Positions 23,909 through 32,099 of a stretch of 37,229 bases of DNA are shown piece after piece; the first letter of the stretch is position 1; the number at the start of each line of letters is the position of its first letter. The stretch is from JARRLC01 sp050290865 (GTDB taxonomy: Bacteria; Pseudomonadota; Alphaproteobacteria; Rhizobiales; Rhodomicrobiaceae): positions 1-37,229 of the forward strand of contig JBNKIW010000030.1 of assembly GCA_050290865.1 (NCBI GenBank), written 5' to 3'. The translations under genes and the position numbers were made by a program. Below the pieces are notes generated by a model. That model searched no databases and was not told where the DNA came from. It worked only from the letters and a program-made list of their open reading frames with translations.

Positions 23909-24652
23909 TCAACTCGCATTCCCGCCGTCCAGGCAGCGGCGCGTGCCGCCGGCAAGGCCGCGGCTGTGGGTCACTTGCGAGAAGACACAGCGTGCCAGCG
24001 CCGGCATGAACTTGACGTATTCCGAGGCGAGGAGCTGCAGCGTAACGGAGTTTGTCCACCATGCGTGAACATCGACGCTACGCGGCTTCACAGGATAAGG
24101 GATCAGTTCGGCATCGGGCAGCGCGCGGCGCAGTTCCGCGTAGCTGCGCGGCATGTGGTAGCTCGACGTCACGACAATGAGCGAACGGAAACGGCGCTTC
24201 TCCATCCAGACGCGCGTTTCGTCGGCGTTGCCGATGGTGTCGCGGGCGACCTTGTCCATGTCGATGCAGCACCGGAACAATCTCTTGGTCTCGGGCATGA
24301 GGTTCATGAGTTCGCGGCGCGTCGTTGCCGGATTGACGCCGGAGATGAGAAGCCGCCTGCCGTTCCCGAGCGCCAGTAGCTTCACGGCCTCGGGGATGCG
24401 CGCCTCGCCGCCCGTGAGCGCGACGATGCCGTCCGCCCGGCCGATCGCGCCGGGCTCGTCGATGATCAGCGAGCAGAATGCCAGGAAGCCGAGCACGAAC
24501 GCCACCCCCGCGGCAGCGCCTGCGCGGAGGGCGAATCTGATCCCTTGCCTGTACCGGCGGGCGCCATCCTGGCGGGCCGGCGTTTCACGCGCCCCTTCCA
24601 TATCTCCGACAGTGCTGTTTTGTCCGCGCTTTGGAAATGCCGTAAAAGCCAT
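23909..24652 (-). CDS. YdcF/ElyC-like DUF218 membrane protein
   Basis: 247 aa. One N-terminal transmembrane helix (about 42-64, AGAAAGVAFVLGFLAFCSLI) is followed by a DUF218 domain: DGIVALTGGEARIPEAVKLL (about 79-98), LLISGVNP, and the signature VVTSSYHMPRS (about 160-170). Family members such as ElyC and SanA affect peptidoglycan or envelope integrity; the biochemical activity is unsettled. The ATG at 24652 has a poor ribosome site, and the ATG at 24601 (MEGARETPARQ) is a plausible alternative. It sits between ftsX and plsC, consistent with an envelope role. Confidence 0.85.
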   Translation of the reverse strand: MAFTAFPKRGQNSTVGDMEGARETPARQDGARRYRQGIRFALRAGAAAGVAFVLGFLAFCSLIIDEPGAIGRADGIVALTGGEARIPEAVKLLALGNGRRLLISGVNPATTRRELMNLMPETKRLFRCCIDMDKVARDTIGNADETRVWMEKRRFRSLIVVTSSYHMPRSYAELRRALPDAELIPYPVKPRSVDVHAWWTNSVTLQLLASEYVKFMPALARCVFSQVTHSRGLAGGTRRCLDGGNAS

Positions 24653-24688
24653 TATTGGGCAATTCCCACATGAACTTCGGCTTTACCG

Positions 24689-25675
24689 CTACTGGTTCTG
24701 TGCATTCAAAATATGGCGGACGCCATATCGCGAGGTAATCTGGCAGATGGCTGCGATCGCCACGACGACGAGTGCCAGCGCGGCATAACCATATATATCA
24801 AGGTGTCCCGTGCCGAACAGCCGCCGGAATTCGGCCTGGGCACCGGCCCCGGTCATGAAATCGGCGACAAGCGGCATGAGAAAGAACACCAGCGCAGCCG
24901 CAGCCGCCCCTGTGAGTCCCGCCTTGATGCCCAGCTTCAGGAAATGCAGTTCAAACTGGCGGGCGATGAACCGTTCCTCCGCGCCCACGAAGTTCAGCAC
25001 TTCCACGATATCCTTGTTCGAAGACATGGCGCTGCGTGCCGCCGAGACGACGATACCGACGGTCGCCGCCGCCACCAGCACGATGAGCACGATCCCGCCC
25101 AGTGCCAGCGAGCCGGTGACGCGCCTGATCTGCTTGCGCCAGGCGCGGTGATCGTCGAGCGAAGCGCCGGAGAACTTGGTGGCGAGCGCGGCGCGCAGCG
25201 TCGCCATATCCGGCGCGTTGGCGCTGTCGATATTCACGGCGATCAGCCGCGGGAACGGTAGTTCCTTGACCGCGGGAATCTGCCCGAGCCAGGGCTCGAC
25301 GAGATCGGCGGATTCATCGAGGGACAGGAGCTTGACGTCGCGCACGCCGATCTGTCCGGTAAGGAACCTCACGACTTTCGCGGCCTGCCGTTCGACCTCG
25401 GCGCTGGTTCCCTCGGCCGCGACGAGGACCGTGACTTCGCCGGCGACGGCCCGCTGCCATTCCGCGGCCATCTTGTTGATCATGTAGACGACGCCGGTCG
25501 TCAGGCAGGCCAGGAACGCCATGATGCCGATCACCATGATCAGCGAGCGGCCGGTGACCGACCCGGGCGGCACGATCGGCGCCTTGCCGGGCGCGTAGCG
25601 GTGCTGCGGCTTCGGTGGTTTGTAGACGGCGGGCAGGTGGCGGTCCAGCGCTGGTCGGTTCATTGTGCTAGCCAT
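24689..25675 (-). CDS. ftsX: Cell-division permease FtsX
   Basis: 328-aa FtsX. After a Pro-rich cytoplasmic N-terminus there is one transmembrane helix (about 44-66, IMVIGIMAFLACLTTGVVYM). A periplasmic domain follows (about 70-180, including VLVAAEGTSAEVERQAAKVV), then three C-terminal helices. With FtsE it activates peptidoglycan hydrolases at the septum. The ATG at 25675 overlaps the ftsE stop by 8 bases; a second ATG at 25663 would start just after it. Confidence 0.9.
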   Translation of the reverse strand: MASTMNRPALDRHLPAVYKPPKPQHRYAPGKAPIVPPGSVTGRSLIMVIGIMAFLACLTTGVVYMINKMAAEWQRAVAGEVTVLVAAEGTSAEVERQAAKVVRFLTGQIGVRDVKLLSLDESADLVEPWLGQIPAVKELPFPRLIAVNIDSANAPDMATLRAALATKFSGASLDDHRAWRKQIRRVTGSLALGGIVLIVLVAAATVGIVVSAARSAMSSNKDIVEVLNFVGAEERFIARQFELHFLKLGIKAGLTGAAAAALVFFLMPLVADFMTGAGAQAEFRRLFGTGHLDIYGYAALALVVVAIAAICQITSRYGVRHILNAQNQ

Positions 25676-26327
25676 GGATATGGAGGCGTCCGTGCTCCAA
25701 CAGGAGGCGCGGCGCACCGAACTGCGTCATCAGTTGATAGTCGTGCGTGGCGATGATGACCGATGTGCCAAGCCGGTTCAACTCGATGAACAGCCGCAGA
25801 AGCCGCCGCGCCATCTGCGGATCGACGTTACCCGTCGGCTCGTCGGCAAGCAAGAGTTCCGGCTTGCCGATCACGGCGCGCGCGATGGCGGCGCGCTGCT
25901 TCTCACCGCCGGACAGAACGGGAGGATAGGCATGCATACGCTCGCCCAGCCCCACCCATTTCAGAAGCTCCGTCACATCTTCGGCATATTCGGATTGTTT
26001 TTTTCCGTGCACGCGCAGCGGCAGGGCGACGTTCTCCCACGTGGTCATATGGTCGAGAAGCCGAAAGTCCTGGAAAACGATACCGATGCGGCGGCGCAGT
26101 TCGGCGCGCTGCGCGCTGGTTGATCGCGTCACGTTCTTGCCGAACATATAGGCGAGCCCGCGGCTGGGCTTGAGAGACATGAACAGAAGGCGCAGGAGCG
26201 AGGTCTTGCCCGCACCGGAAGGGCCGGCGAGAAAATGGAATGATCCCGGGAGCAGATGAAAACTGACGTCGCGGAGGATCTCCTGTCCCAACCCGTAGCG
26301 AAGTCCCACATTCTCGAATCTAATCAC
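25668..26327 (-). CDS. ftsE: Cell-division ATP-binding protein FtsE
   Basis: 219-aa ABC-type ATPase. Walker A is GPSGAGKTSLLRLL (about residues 36-49), the signature is LSGGEKQRAAIARA (about 137-150) and Walker B is LLLADEPTGNVD (about 159-170). It pairs with FtsX, encoded immediately downstream with overlap. It is the first gene of the ftsE-ftsX-DUF218-plsC operon. The divergent zinc-ribbon gene starts 157 bases away, so both promoters lie in that gap. Confidence 0.95.
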   Translation of the reverse strand: MIRFENVGLRYGLGQEILRDVSFHLLPGSFHFLAGPSGAGKTSLLRLLFMSLKPSRGLAYMFGKNVTRSTSAQRAELRRRIGIVFQDFRLLDHMTTWENVALPLRVHGKKQSEYAEDVTELLKWVGLGERMHAYPPVLSGGEKQRAAIARAVIGKPELLLADEPTGNVDPQMARRLLRLFIELNRLGTSVIIATHDYQLMTQFGAPRLLLEHGRLHIHG

Positions 26328-26484
26328 GGCAGCTCTCGAACAAGATTGAACTGTGGATCAACAGCCGGAGATTGCGGCCTTTATGGAGAAACGACTCTCC
26401 TGTATCAATGAATTCCGGCAGAGGCTGGTTGCGATCGCGCCCACACGCTTATAGCCGCCTTTTGCGACATATGAGGGAAAAATC

Positions 26485-27981
26485 GTGTCAACGATCATCG
26501 AATGTCCCGCCTGTTCGACGCGGTATAAAATGAACAAAGCCGTACCGGAAGGCGGGCGGTCCGTGAAGTGTGCGCGCTGCGGGCATCAATGGCGCCTCGT
26601 ACCGGAAGGGGCTGACCAGGATGAGGCCTCCGAAACACGCGAGGAAGACGGCAACTCTGTGGCGGGCCAGGAGGAAGCGACGGCTCAGACCGACATGCCG
26701 CAGGGCGCACAGGCAGCCGCGGGCGAGGACGAAGACGCCGCAGCGAACTGGGAGGCGCGGCGCGAGCAGTTCGCGGCGGCCATGTCGAGCATTCAGGAGG
26801 AACAGGCCGGGCACGCGGAACACAGAGTTCCCACCGGCCCGGCCGCGGCACATGTCTGGGAGGACCGGGAGGCTTCCGCCGCCGATCATATTTCCAACGG
26901 GCACCCGCTGGCGACCGGGGAAGCGGGGGGCTCCTACGTCGAGGACGACGCGAACTGGGCGGACCGCGTACAGCAGTCGTGGCGCGAGGCTGAGGACCGG
27001 CGGCACGAGGCCGTGGGAGGGGACAACCCGGAAGTTGCCGTGCGTCAGGCGCTGAAGAACGCGCTCGACCATCCCGAGGAGCACGGCGTGCAGGCCGACA
27101 CTGCGGGTCTCGCCGAGCCGTTCGATGATTTCTGGCAGGGTTTTTCGGCGGAGACGGAGACCGAGGAGAGCAGGCTGGCATACGGCGACAAGGGCGCGGA
27201 AGCCGTGGCCGCCGAGATCGAGAACGCCCGCCGGAGCAGCGTCATCTACGACCCCAACGCCGTACGCCACGGCTACTCCACCGAGGAGGCCGACGACGCG
27301 CTGGATCCCGGCATTCAAAGCGGTATCGCGCAGGCTTTCAGCGAGCCGACGCCCAGCAGGTCCGCCCCCCGCCAGGAGTTGCTGCACGACGAAACGCTCA
27401 CCGATTACGACGCCGGGTTCACCGAGGAGGGAGGCATTCCGCGCGGCGAGGAATTGGCCGAGGGGGAGCTCCTCGACCGCGACGCCGCCGCGATCCAGGC
27501 CGAACTGGAGGGTTTCGGCCACATTCCCTATGAGGAACCCCGCTATGCCGGCCTTGCCCTGGTTGCGGCGTGGGCGGTCTTCCTGTCTCTCGTGAGCGGC
27601 ATCATCCTGGCGATGGTCAATTTCCGCGACAATATCATGGCGGCATTGCCGGGGACGACGCGGCTGTATCAGACCGTCGGCTTTGATATTACCGACCGCC
27701 GCATCGACTTCGGCGACGTGAGCTATCGCTGGAGTGTCGCCAACGGCAAGCCGATGGTCGAGGTCCAGGGCCAGATCATCAACCGTACCAACCGGCAGAT
27801 CACCGTGCCGCGCGTGAAGGTCAATGTCAGCGACACGCAAACATCCGATGTCATGAAGGCGCTGGCGTCGATCCGCAGCGAGCCGCTCGCCGCGCGGGAA
27901 GTCGCCGATTTCACCCTCGAACTGGTGCTACCCTCGCGCACGGTCAGCCAGATCGAACTGGAGTTCGACCGGGTGCAGTGA
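26485..27981 (+). CDS. MJ0042 zinc-ribbon membrane protein with DUF3426-like tail
   Basis: 498 aa from a GTG preceded by GAGGG. The N-terminal MJ0042-type zinc ribbon has C8, C11, C30 and C33 (CPACSTRYKM and CARCGHQW). Residues about 40-350 are a long, acidic, Glu/Ala-rich region with little predicted fold. A transmembrane helix (about 355-378, LALVAAWAVFLSLVSGIILA) leads to a periplasmic DUF3426-like domain (about 395-498, VEVQGQIINRTNRQITVPRV). Homologues stand divergent to ftsE in many Rhizobiales. The function is unknown; topology suggests coupling between a cytoplasmic zinc ribbon and the envelope. Confidence 0.85.
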   Translation: MSTIIECPACSTRYKMNKAVPEGGRSVKCARCGHQWRLVPEGADQDEASETREEDGNSVAGQEEATAQTDMPQGAQAAAGEDEDAAANWEARREQFAAAMSSIQEEQAGHAEHRVPTGPAAAHVWEDREASAADHISNGHPLATGEAGGSYVEDDANWADRVQQSWREAEDRRHEAVGGDNPEVAVRQALKNALDHPEEHGVQADTAGLAEPFDDFWQGFSAETETEESRLAYGDKGAEAVAAEIENARRSSVIYDPNAVRHGYSTEEADDALDPGIQSGIAQAFSEPTPSRSAPRQELLHDETLTDYDAGFTEEGGIPRGEELAEGELLDRDAAAIQAELEGFGHIPYEEPRYAGLALVAAWAVFLSLVSGIILAMVNFRDNIMAALPGTTRLYQTVGFDITDRRIDFGDVSYRWSVANGKPMVEVQGQIINRTNRQITVPRVKVNVSDTQTSDVMKALASIRSEPLAAREVADFTLELVLPSRTVSQIELEFDRVQ

Positions 27982-28238
27982 CCCGCTATTCCGTCTCCGG
28001 TCTGGTATTCCGGAGCTGGGCAGCCCTCCTTGAGACGCTGCACGGTGGAAAGCCGCGCCAGTCGGTGTTCGCGGGCGGGAAAAAGACGTCGCTTCTCGCC
28101 GCCGCCCCCAGCTCCCCGCTGTCTCCACGAGAATTGCCGATCGCGCAAGATAGTCCTTGACTTCGCGGCAGAACACAGCCGGATTCACGCCCATGAAACA
28201 GGGCCCTCGGCGAGGGGCGGAGGGTTAGGAAACGGGTT

Positions 28239-29519
28239 ATGGCAAAAGACTATCTCGACGCGAAAGGCCGCCCCATCGTGGCGATCACCGGCGCGGGCGT
28301 CATCACCTCGCTCGGGCAGGGCAAGGAGGAGAACTGGCGTAATCTGACGGCAGGGCGATCCGGCATCCGGCACATCACGCGCTTCCCCACGGAGGGCTTG
28401 CGCACGACGATCGCCGGTACGGTCGATTTCGTCAAGCCGGAGCCGTTCACCGGCGCGCAGCTCGTCATGGACCTCGCCACCATCGCCGCCGCCGAGGCGC
28501 TCGAAGAAGCGGGCCTCGCCGACCGTTCTTCCTTTCCCGGCCCCCTCTTTCTCGCCACACCACCCGCCGAACTCGAATGGCCCCTGCGCCGCGAACTCTT
28601 CGCCGCCTGTGACGATGAGAGCCTGACCGGTTATCAGCGGCTGCTGGCCGCCGCGCGCACGGGCGAATTCGAAGACCAGTTCCGTCTGTTCCAGTTTGCC
28701 AGCGTCGCCGAATATCTCGCCGACCGTTACGGCACGCGCGGCCTGCCCGTGTCGATTTCGACGGCCTGCGCGTCGGGTGCGACGGCGATCCAGTCTGGCA
28801 CCGAGGCCATCCGGCGCGGGGAAACCGACGCCGCGCTGTGCATCGGCACGGACGCCTCCGTTCAGCTCGAAGCGCTGATCCGCTTTTCGCTGCTCTCGGC
28901 GCTGTCCTCGCATAACGAGCCGCCGGAAAAGGCATCGAAGCCGTTTTCCAAGAACCGCGACGGCTTCATCATGGCCGAAGGGTCGGGCGCGCTGGTGCTC
29001 GAGTCCCTGAGCGCGGCCCGGGCACGCGGGGCGGACGTTCTCGGCATCGTACGCGGCTGCGGCGAAAAGGCCGACGACTACCACCGCACGCGGTCGCGCC
29101 CCGATGGCACGGCGATCATCGGCGCCATTCGCAACGCCATGCTCGATGCGCAGGCCGCGCCGGAAGAGATCGGTTACATCAACGCACACGGCACGTCCAC
29201 GCCCGAGAACGACAAGATGGAGTACATCTCGCTGCAGGCCGTGCTCGGAGACCACCTTGCGAAGACGCCGATCAGCTCGAACAAGTCCATGATCGGACAT
29301 ACGCTTTCAGCGGCGGGGGCGATCGAGGCGGTCTTCTCGTTGATGACGCTACGCACCGGGGTCCTGCCGCCCACGATCAACTACGACATGCCGGACGCGG
29401 ATATTCCGCTTGATGTCGTACCCAACGCCGCCCGCGAGGTGAGTGGCGTCAAGGCGGTGCTGTCCAACTCTTTCGGCTTCGGCGGGCAGAATGCCTGTCT
29501 GGTGCTGGCGGCAGCATAG
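28239..29519 (+). CDS. Beta-ketoacyl-ACP synthase, very-long-chain (FabF-XL) type
   Basis: 426-aa KAS II-like condensing enzyme. The active-site Cys is C177 in ISTACASGATAI; the two histidines are in NAHGTSTPENDKME (about 314-327) and SMIGHTLSAAGAIE (about 347-360), with SFGFGGQNA at the end. The N-terminus (MAKDYLDAKGRPIVAITGAG) and TSTPENDKMEY are typical of the fabF-XL genes that act with AcpXL to build the 27-hydroxyoctacosanoate chain of Rhizobiales lipid A. Here no acpXL, fabZ, adh or lpxXL gene is adjacent, so this copy is separated from such a cluster or serves ordinary elongation. Upstream, the 257-base gap shows only a short CTCCGG/CCGGAG hairpin near 27993. Confidence 0.88.
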   Translation: MAKDYLDAKGRPIVAITGAGVITSLGQGKEENWRNLTAGRSGIRHITRFPTEGLRTTIAGTVDFVKPEPFTGAQLVMDLATIAAAEALEEAGLADRSSFPGPLFLATPPAELEWPLRRELFAACDDESLTGYQRLLAAARTGEFEDQFRLFQFASVAEYLADRYGTRGLPVSISTACASGATAIQSGTEAIRRGETDAALCIGTDASVQLEALIRFSLLSALSSHNEPPEKASKPFSKNRDGFIMAEGSGALVLESLSAARARGADVLGIVRGCGEKADDYHRTRSRPDGTAIIGAIRNAMLDAQAAPEEIGYINAHGTSTPENDKMEYISLQAVLGDHLAKTPISSNKSMIGHTLSAAGAIEAVFSLMTLRTGVLPPTINYDMPDADIPLDVVPNAAREVSGVKAVLSNSFGFGGQNACLVLAAA

Positions 29520-29551
29520 GTAGGCGGGCGAAGTCTCGCGGGCATCACGCC

Positions 29552-29626
29552 AGTACAGCCCGCAGCAAGTTCATACCCCATTTGCCGCAAACGCATCTAC
29601 GAACTTGCTGCGGATAAGCTGTACCA
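29552..29626 (+). repeat. Dispersed repeat copy 4: full long hairpin after fabF
   Basis: CGCAGCAAGTTC (29561-29572) pairs perfectly with GAACTTGCTGCG (29601-29612), and GTACAGC (29553-29559) with GCTGTAC (29618-29624), with a small asymmetric bulge and a 28-base loop. It is the most complete member of the repeat family. It lies between fabF and the TVP38 gene, both on the plus strand, so it could end the fabF transcript. Confidence 0.7.
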
Positions 29627-29676
29627 GCGAGCCGGGAACGATACCTGTTTCTGGCCCGCTCATTCCACCGGAGAAC

Positions 29677-30495
29677 ATGGCAGGCCGTCCCTTGAAAACC
29701 CGGATGCCCGATAGCGAACGCTCAGCACCGAGACGCTCGCTTCTTTTGCGAACGTTGCCACTCGTTGCACTGGCGGCGGCGGGCCTGGCGGTCTGGTGGC
29801 TCGGCCTGACGGACTCGCTATCGCTCCACACCCTCGCCATACGCGGCGAAGCGTGGCGAGCCTGGGTGCATGAACGGACGCCGCTGGCGCTCTCCCTCTA
29901 CGTGCTGATCTACGCCGCTGTGGTCGCGCTGTCGCTGCCCGCGGCCGCGCCCCTGACGGTTGCGGGCGGCTTCCTTTTCGGCTGGCTGCTCGGCGGTACC
30001 GCGACGGTTATCGCGGCCACCGCCGGCGCTGTGGCCATCTTTCTTCTGGCGCGCACGGCGCTGGCGGCTCCGCTCGCGCGGGCGTCCGGCGCGCGGATCG
30101 CAAAGCTACGCGCAGGATTCCAGGAGGATGCCATCGGCTATCTCTTGTTCCTGCGGCTCGTTCCCGCCTTTCCCTTCTGGGTGGTCAACATCGCCCCTGC
30201 GCTCCTCGGCGTTCGCCTCCGCGATTTCGTCATCGCCACCGCGATCGGCATCATCCCCGGCACTTTCGCCTTCGCGCTGGCGGGGGCCGGACTGGACAGC
30301 GTGCTTGCCGCCCAGGCCCGCGCCTGGGCCGAATGCGTGGCGAAAAAGCCGGTGCCCGATAGCTGTTCCGCCACGATCGACCCTTACAGCCTGTTGACAC
30401 CCGAGCTGCTCGCGGGCTTTGCAGCCCTTGGCGTGGTTGCGCTCCTGCCCGCGATCGCTAAAAAGTTCTGGAAGGGGCGGAGGCCAAGGGGGTAG
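29677..30495 (+). CDS. TVP38/TMEM64 (VTT-domain) membrane protein
   Basis: 272-aa integral membrane protein of the DedA-like VTT superfamily. The core lies at about residues 70-235, with the conserved AAPLTVAGGFLFGWLLGG segment and FLRLVPAFPFWVVNIAPALL, including the Arg-Leu-Val-Pro-x-x-Pro motif of the family. Members are thought to be lipid scramblases or transporters. I choose the ATG at 29677 (MAGRPLKTRM), preceded by GGAG, over the upstream in-frame TTG at 29605 that falls inside the hairpin repeat. It is followed 81 bases later by a mercuric-reductase-like flavoprotein, a pairing seen in many bacteria. Confidence 0.88.
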   Translation: MAGRPLKTRMPDSERSAPRRSLLLRTLPLVALAAAGLAVWWLGLTDSLSLHTLAIRGEAWRAWVHERTPLALSLYVLIYAAVVALSLPAAAPLTVAGGFLFGWLLGGTATVIAATAGAVAIFLLARTALAAPLARASGARIAKLRAGFQEDAIGYLLFLRLVPAFPFWVVNIAPALLGVRLRDFVIATAIGIIPGTFAFALAGAGLDSVLAAQARAWAECVAKKPVPDSCSATIDPYSLLTPELLAGFAALGVVALLPAIAKKFWKGRRPRG

Positions 30496-30576
30496 TCCAT
30501 TCCAGACCGGGGCGGGGACGATTCGCGTCTTCCGGCCTCCTACCGGTACGCACCAGTGGATTTGGCGGGGACAGAC

Positions 30577-32004
30577 ATGGCGGAGAGCATCAAGCCGGAC
30601 CTTTGCATCATCGGCGCTGGCGCGGGCGGCCTGGCGGCGGCGGCAAGCGCGGCGCAGCTCGGGGCGAGTGTCGTGCTCGTCGAGCGGGGCGCGATGGGCG
30701 GCGAATGCCTGAACAACGGCTGCGTGCCGTCAAAGGCGCTGCTCGCGGCGGCCAAGCGCGCCCAGGCCATGCGCGAGGCGGACAAATTCGGCATCAAATC
30801 CGTCGAGCCGGAGGTCGAATACCGCGCCGTCCTCGATCATGTCCATGACGTCATCGCCTCCATCGCGCCGAACGATTCCGTCGAGCGCTATACCGGCATG
30901 GGCGTGCGCGTCCTCGCGGGCGAGGCCCGGTTCGTCGATCGTCACACCGCTATGGTGGGCGACATCGAGATCAAGGCGCGCCGCTTCATTGTCGCCACCG
31001 GCTCGTCGCCGGCCATCCCGCCCGTTCCGGGCCTGGACAGCGTGCCCTACCTCACCAACGAGACCATTTTCAACGCCGACAGCCTGCCGCGCCACCTGAT
31101 CGTCATTGGTGGTGGACCGATCGGCCTTGAGCTGGCGCAGGCGCACCGGCGGCTCGGAAGCGAAGTCACGGTCATCGAGGCGCTCACCCCCCTCGCCCGG
31201 GACGACGAGGAATTGCGCGCTCCGGTCCTCCAGCGGCTTGCCGCCGAAGGCATGCGCCTTCTCGACCAGGCGCGGATGGAGCGCGTCGAACCGGTATCGA
31301 CGGGTATCCGCGTCGTATTTGCCAAGAATGGCCAGTCCTATTCGCTCGACGGCTCGCATCTGCTGATCGCCGCGGGACGCAGGCCGAATGTCGAGGGGCT
31401 GAACCTTGAGGCGGCTGGCGTCAAATACGACCGCGACGGCATCATGGTTAACAGCGCGCTCAAGACGTCGAACCGCCGTGTTTACGCCATCGGCGATGTC
31501 GCGGGCGGACCGCAGTTCACGCATGTGGCCGCCTATCACGCCTCGCTCGTGGTCAAGAACGCGCTTTTCCGGCTGCCAGAAAAGGCCGACCACTCCAATA
31601 TTCCGTGGGTGACGTTCACCGATCCCGAGCTTGCCCATGTCGGCCTGACCGAGGAGGAGGCGCACAAACGCTTCGGCGCGAAGATCAATGTGCTGCGCTG
31701 GCCCTATCTCGAAAACGACCGTGCCAGGGCGGAGCGCCGCACCGAGGGGTTCCTGAAGGTTGTTACGACCCGGACGGGCAACATCCTCGGCGCCAGCATG
31801 GTGGGCGAGAACGCGGGCGAACTGATCCAGATGTGGAGCCTTGCCATGCAAAAAGACATCAGTATCAAGGCCATGGCCACCTATGTCTCGCCCTACCCGA
31901 CGTTTGCCGAAATCAACAAACGCGCGGCCATCGTCTACTTCCTCCCCAAGCTTGCCAACCCGTTCGTGCGGCGCGTCGTCAACTGGCTAAAAAAAATCGG
32001 GTAG
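30577..32004 (+). CDS. Mercuric reductase/dihydrolipoamide dehydrogenase-like flavoprotein
   Basis: 475-aa class I pyridine-nucleotide disulfide oxidoreductase. FAD motif CIIGAGAGGLAAAA (about residues 10-23), redox-active disulfide GGECLNNGCVPSKAL (C44, C49), NAD(P)-binding motif VIGGGPIGLELAQ and second FAD motif VYAIGDVAGGP. In the dimer domain, the catalytic His-Glu pair of dihydrolipoamide dehydrogenase (HPT-E) is replaced: the sequence is VSPYPTFAEINKR, keeping Glu but not His. C-terminal MerA cysteines are absent, so it is neither a standard Lpd nor a mercury-reducing MerA. Start at the ATG at 30577 rather than the GTG at 30556. It probably works with the TVP38 protein, perhaps on a small thiol or quinone; this is inference. 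Confidence 0.88.
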   Translation: MAESIKPDLCIIGAGAGGLAAAASAAQLGASVVLVERGAMGGECLNNGCVPSKALLAAAKRAQAMREADKFGIKSVEPEVEYRAVLDHVHDVIASIAPNDSVERYTGMGVRVLAGEARFVDRHTAMVGDIEIKARRFIVATGSSPAIPPVPGLDSVPYLTNETIFNADSLPRHLIVIGGGPIGLELAQAHRRLGSEVTVIEALTPLARDDEELRAPVLQRLAAEGMRLLDQARMERVEPVSTGIRVVFAKNGQSYSLDGSHLLIAAGRRPNVEGLNLEAAGVKYDRDGIMVNSALKTSNRRVYAIGDVAGGPQFTHVAAYHASLVVKNALFRLPEKADHSNIPWVTFTDPELAHVGLTEEEAHKRFGAKINVLRWPYLENDRARAERRTEGFLKVVTTRTGNILGASMVGENAGELIQMWSLAMQKDISIKAMATYVSPYPTFAEINKRAAIVYFLPKLANPFVRRVVNWLKKIG

Positions 32005-32099
32005 AGCGGCGCAATTCCTGATATCCTAGTTCTTGTCTAGGGTATGAAGTCGCGGCAGCGGCCCGCGCGGCGTACCGGCAACGGCGGGAGAACGGAGCG

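Noticed and set aside
27928..28194. Minus-strand 88-aa frame after the zinc-ribbon gene
   Set aside because: It overlaps the end of the zinc-ribbon gene; the first 30 residues look protein-like but the rest does not, and no ribosome site is visible.
29605..29676. Upstream in-frame TTG start for the TVP38 gene
   Set aside because: It falls within the right arm of the hairpin repeat, and the extra residues are not membrane- or signal-like; the ATG at 29677 with GGAG is better.
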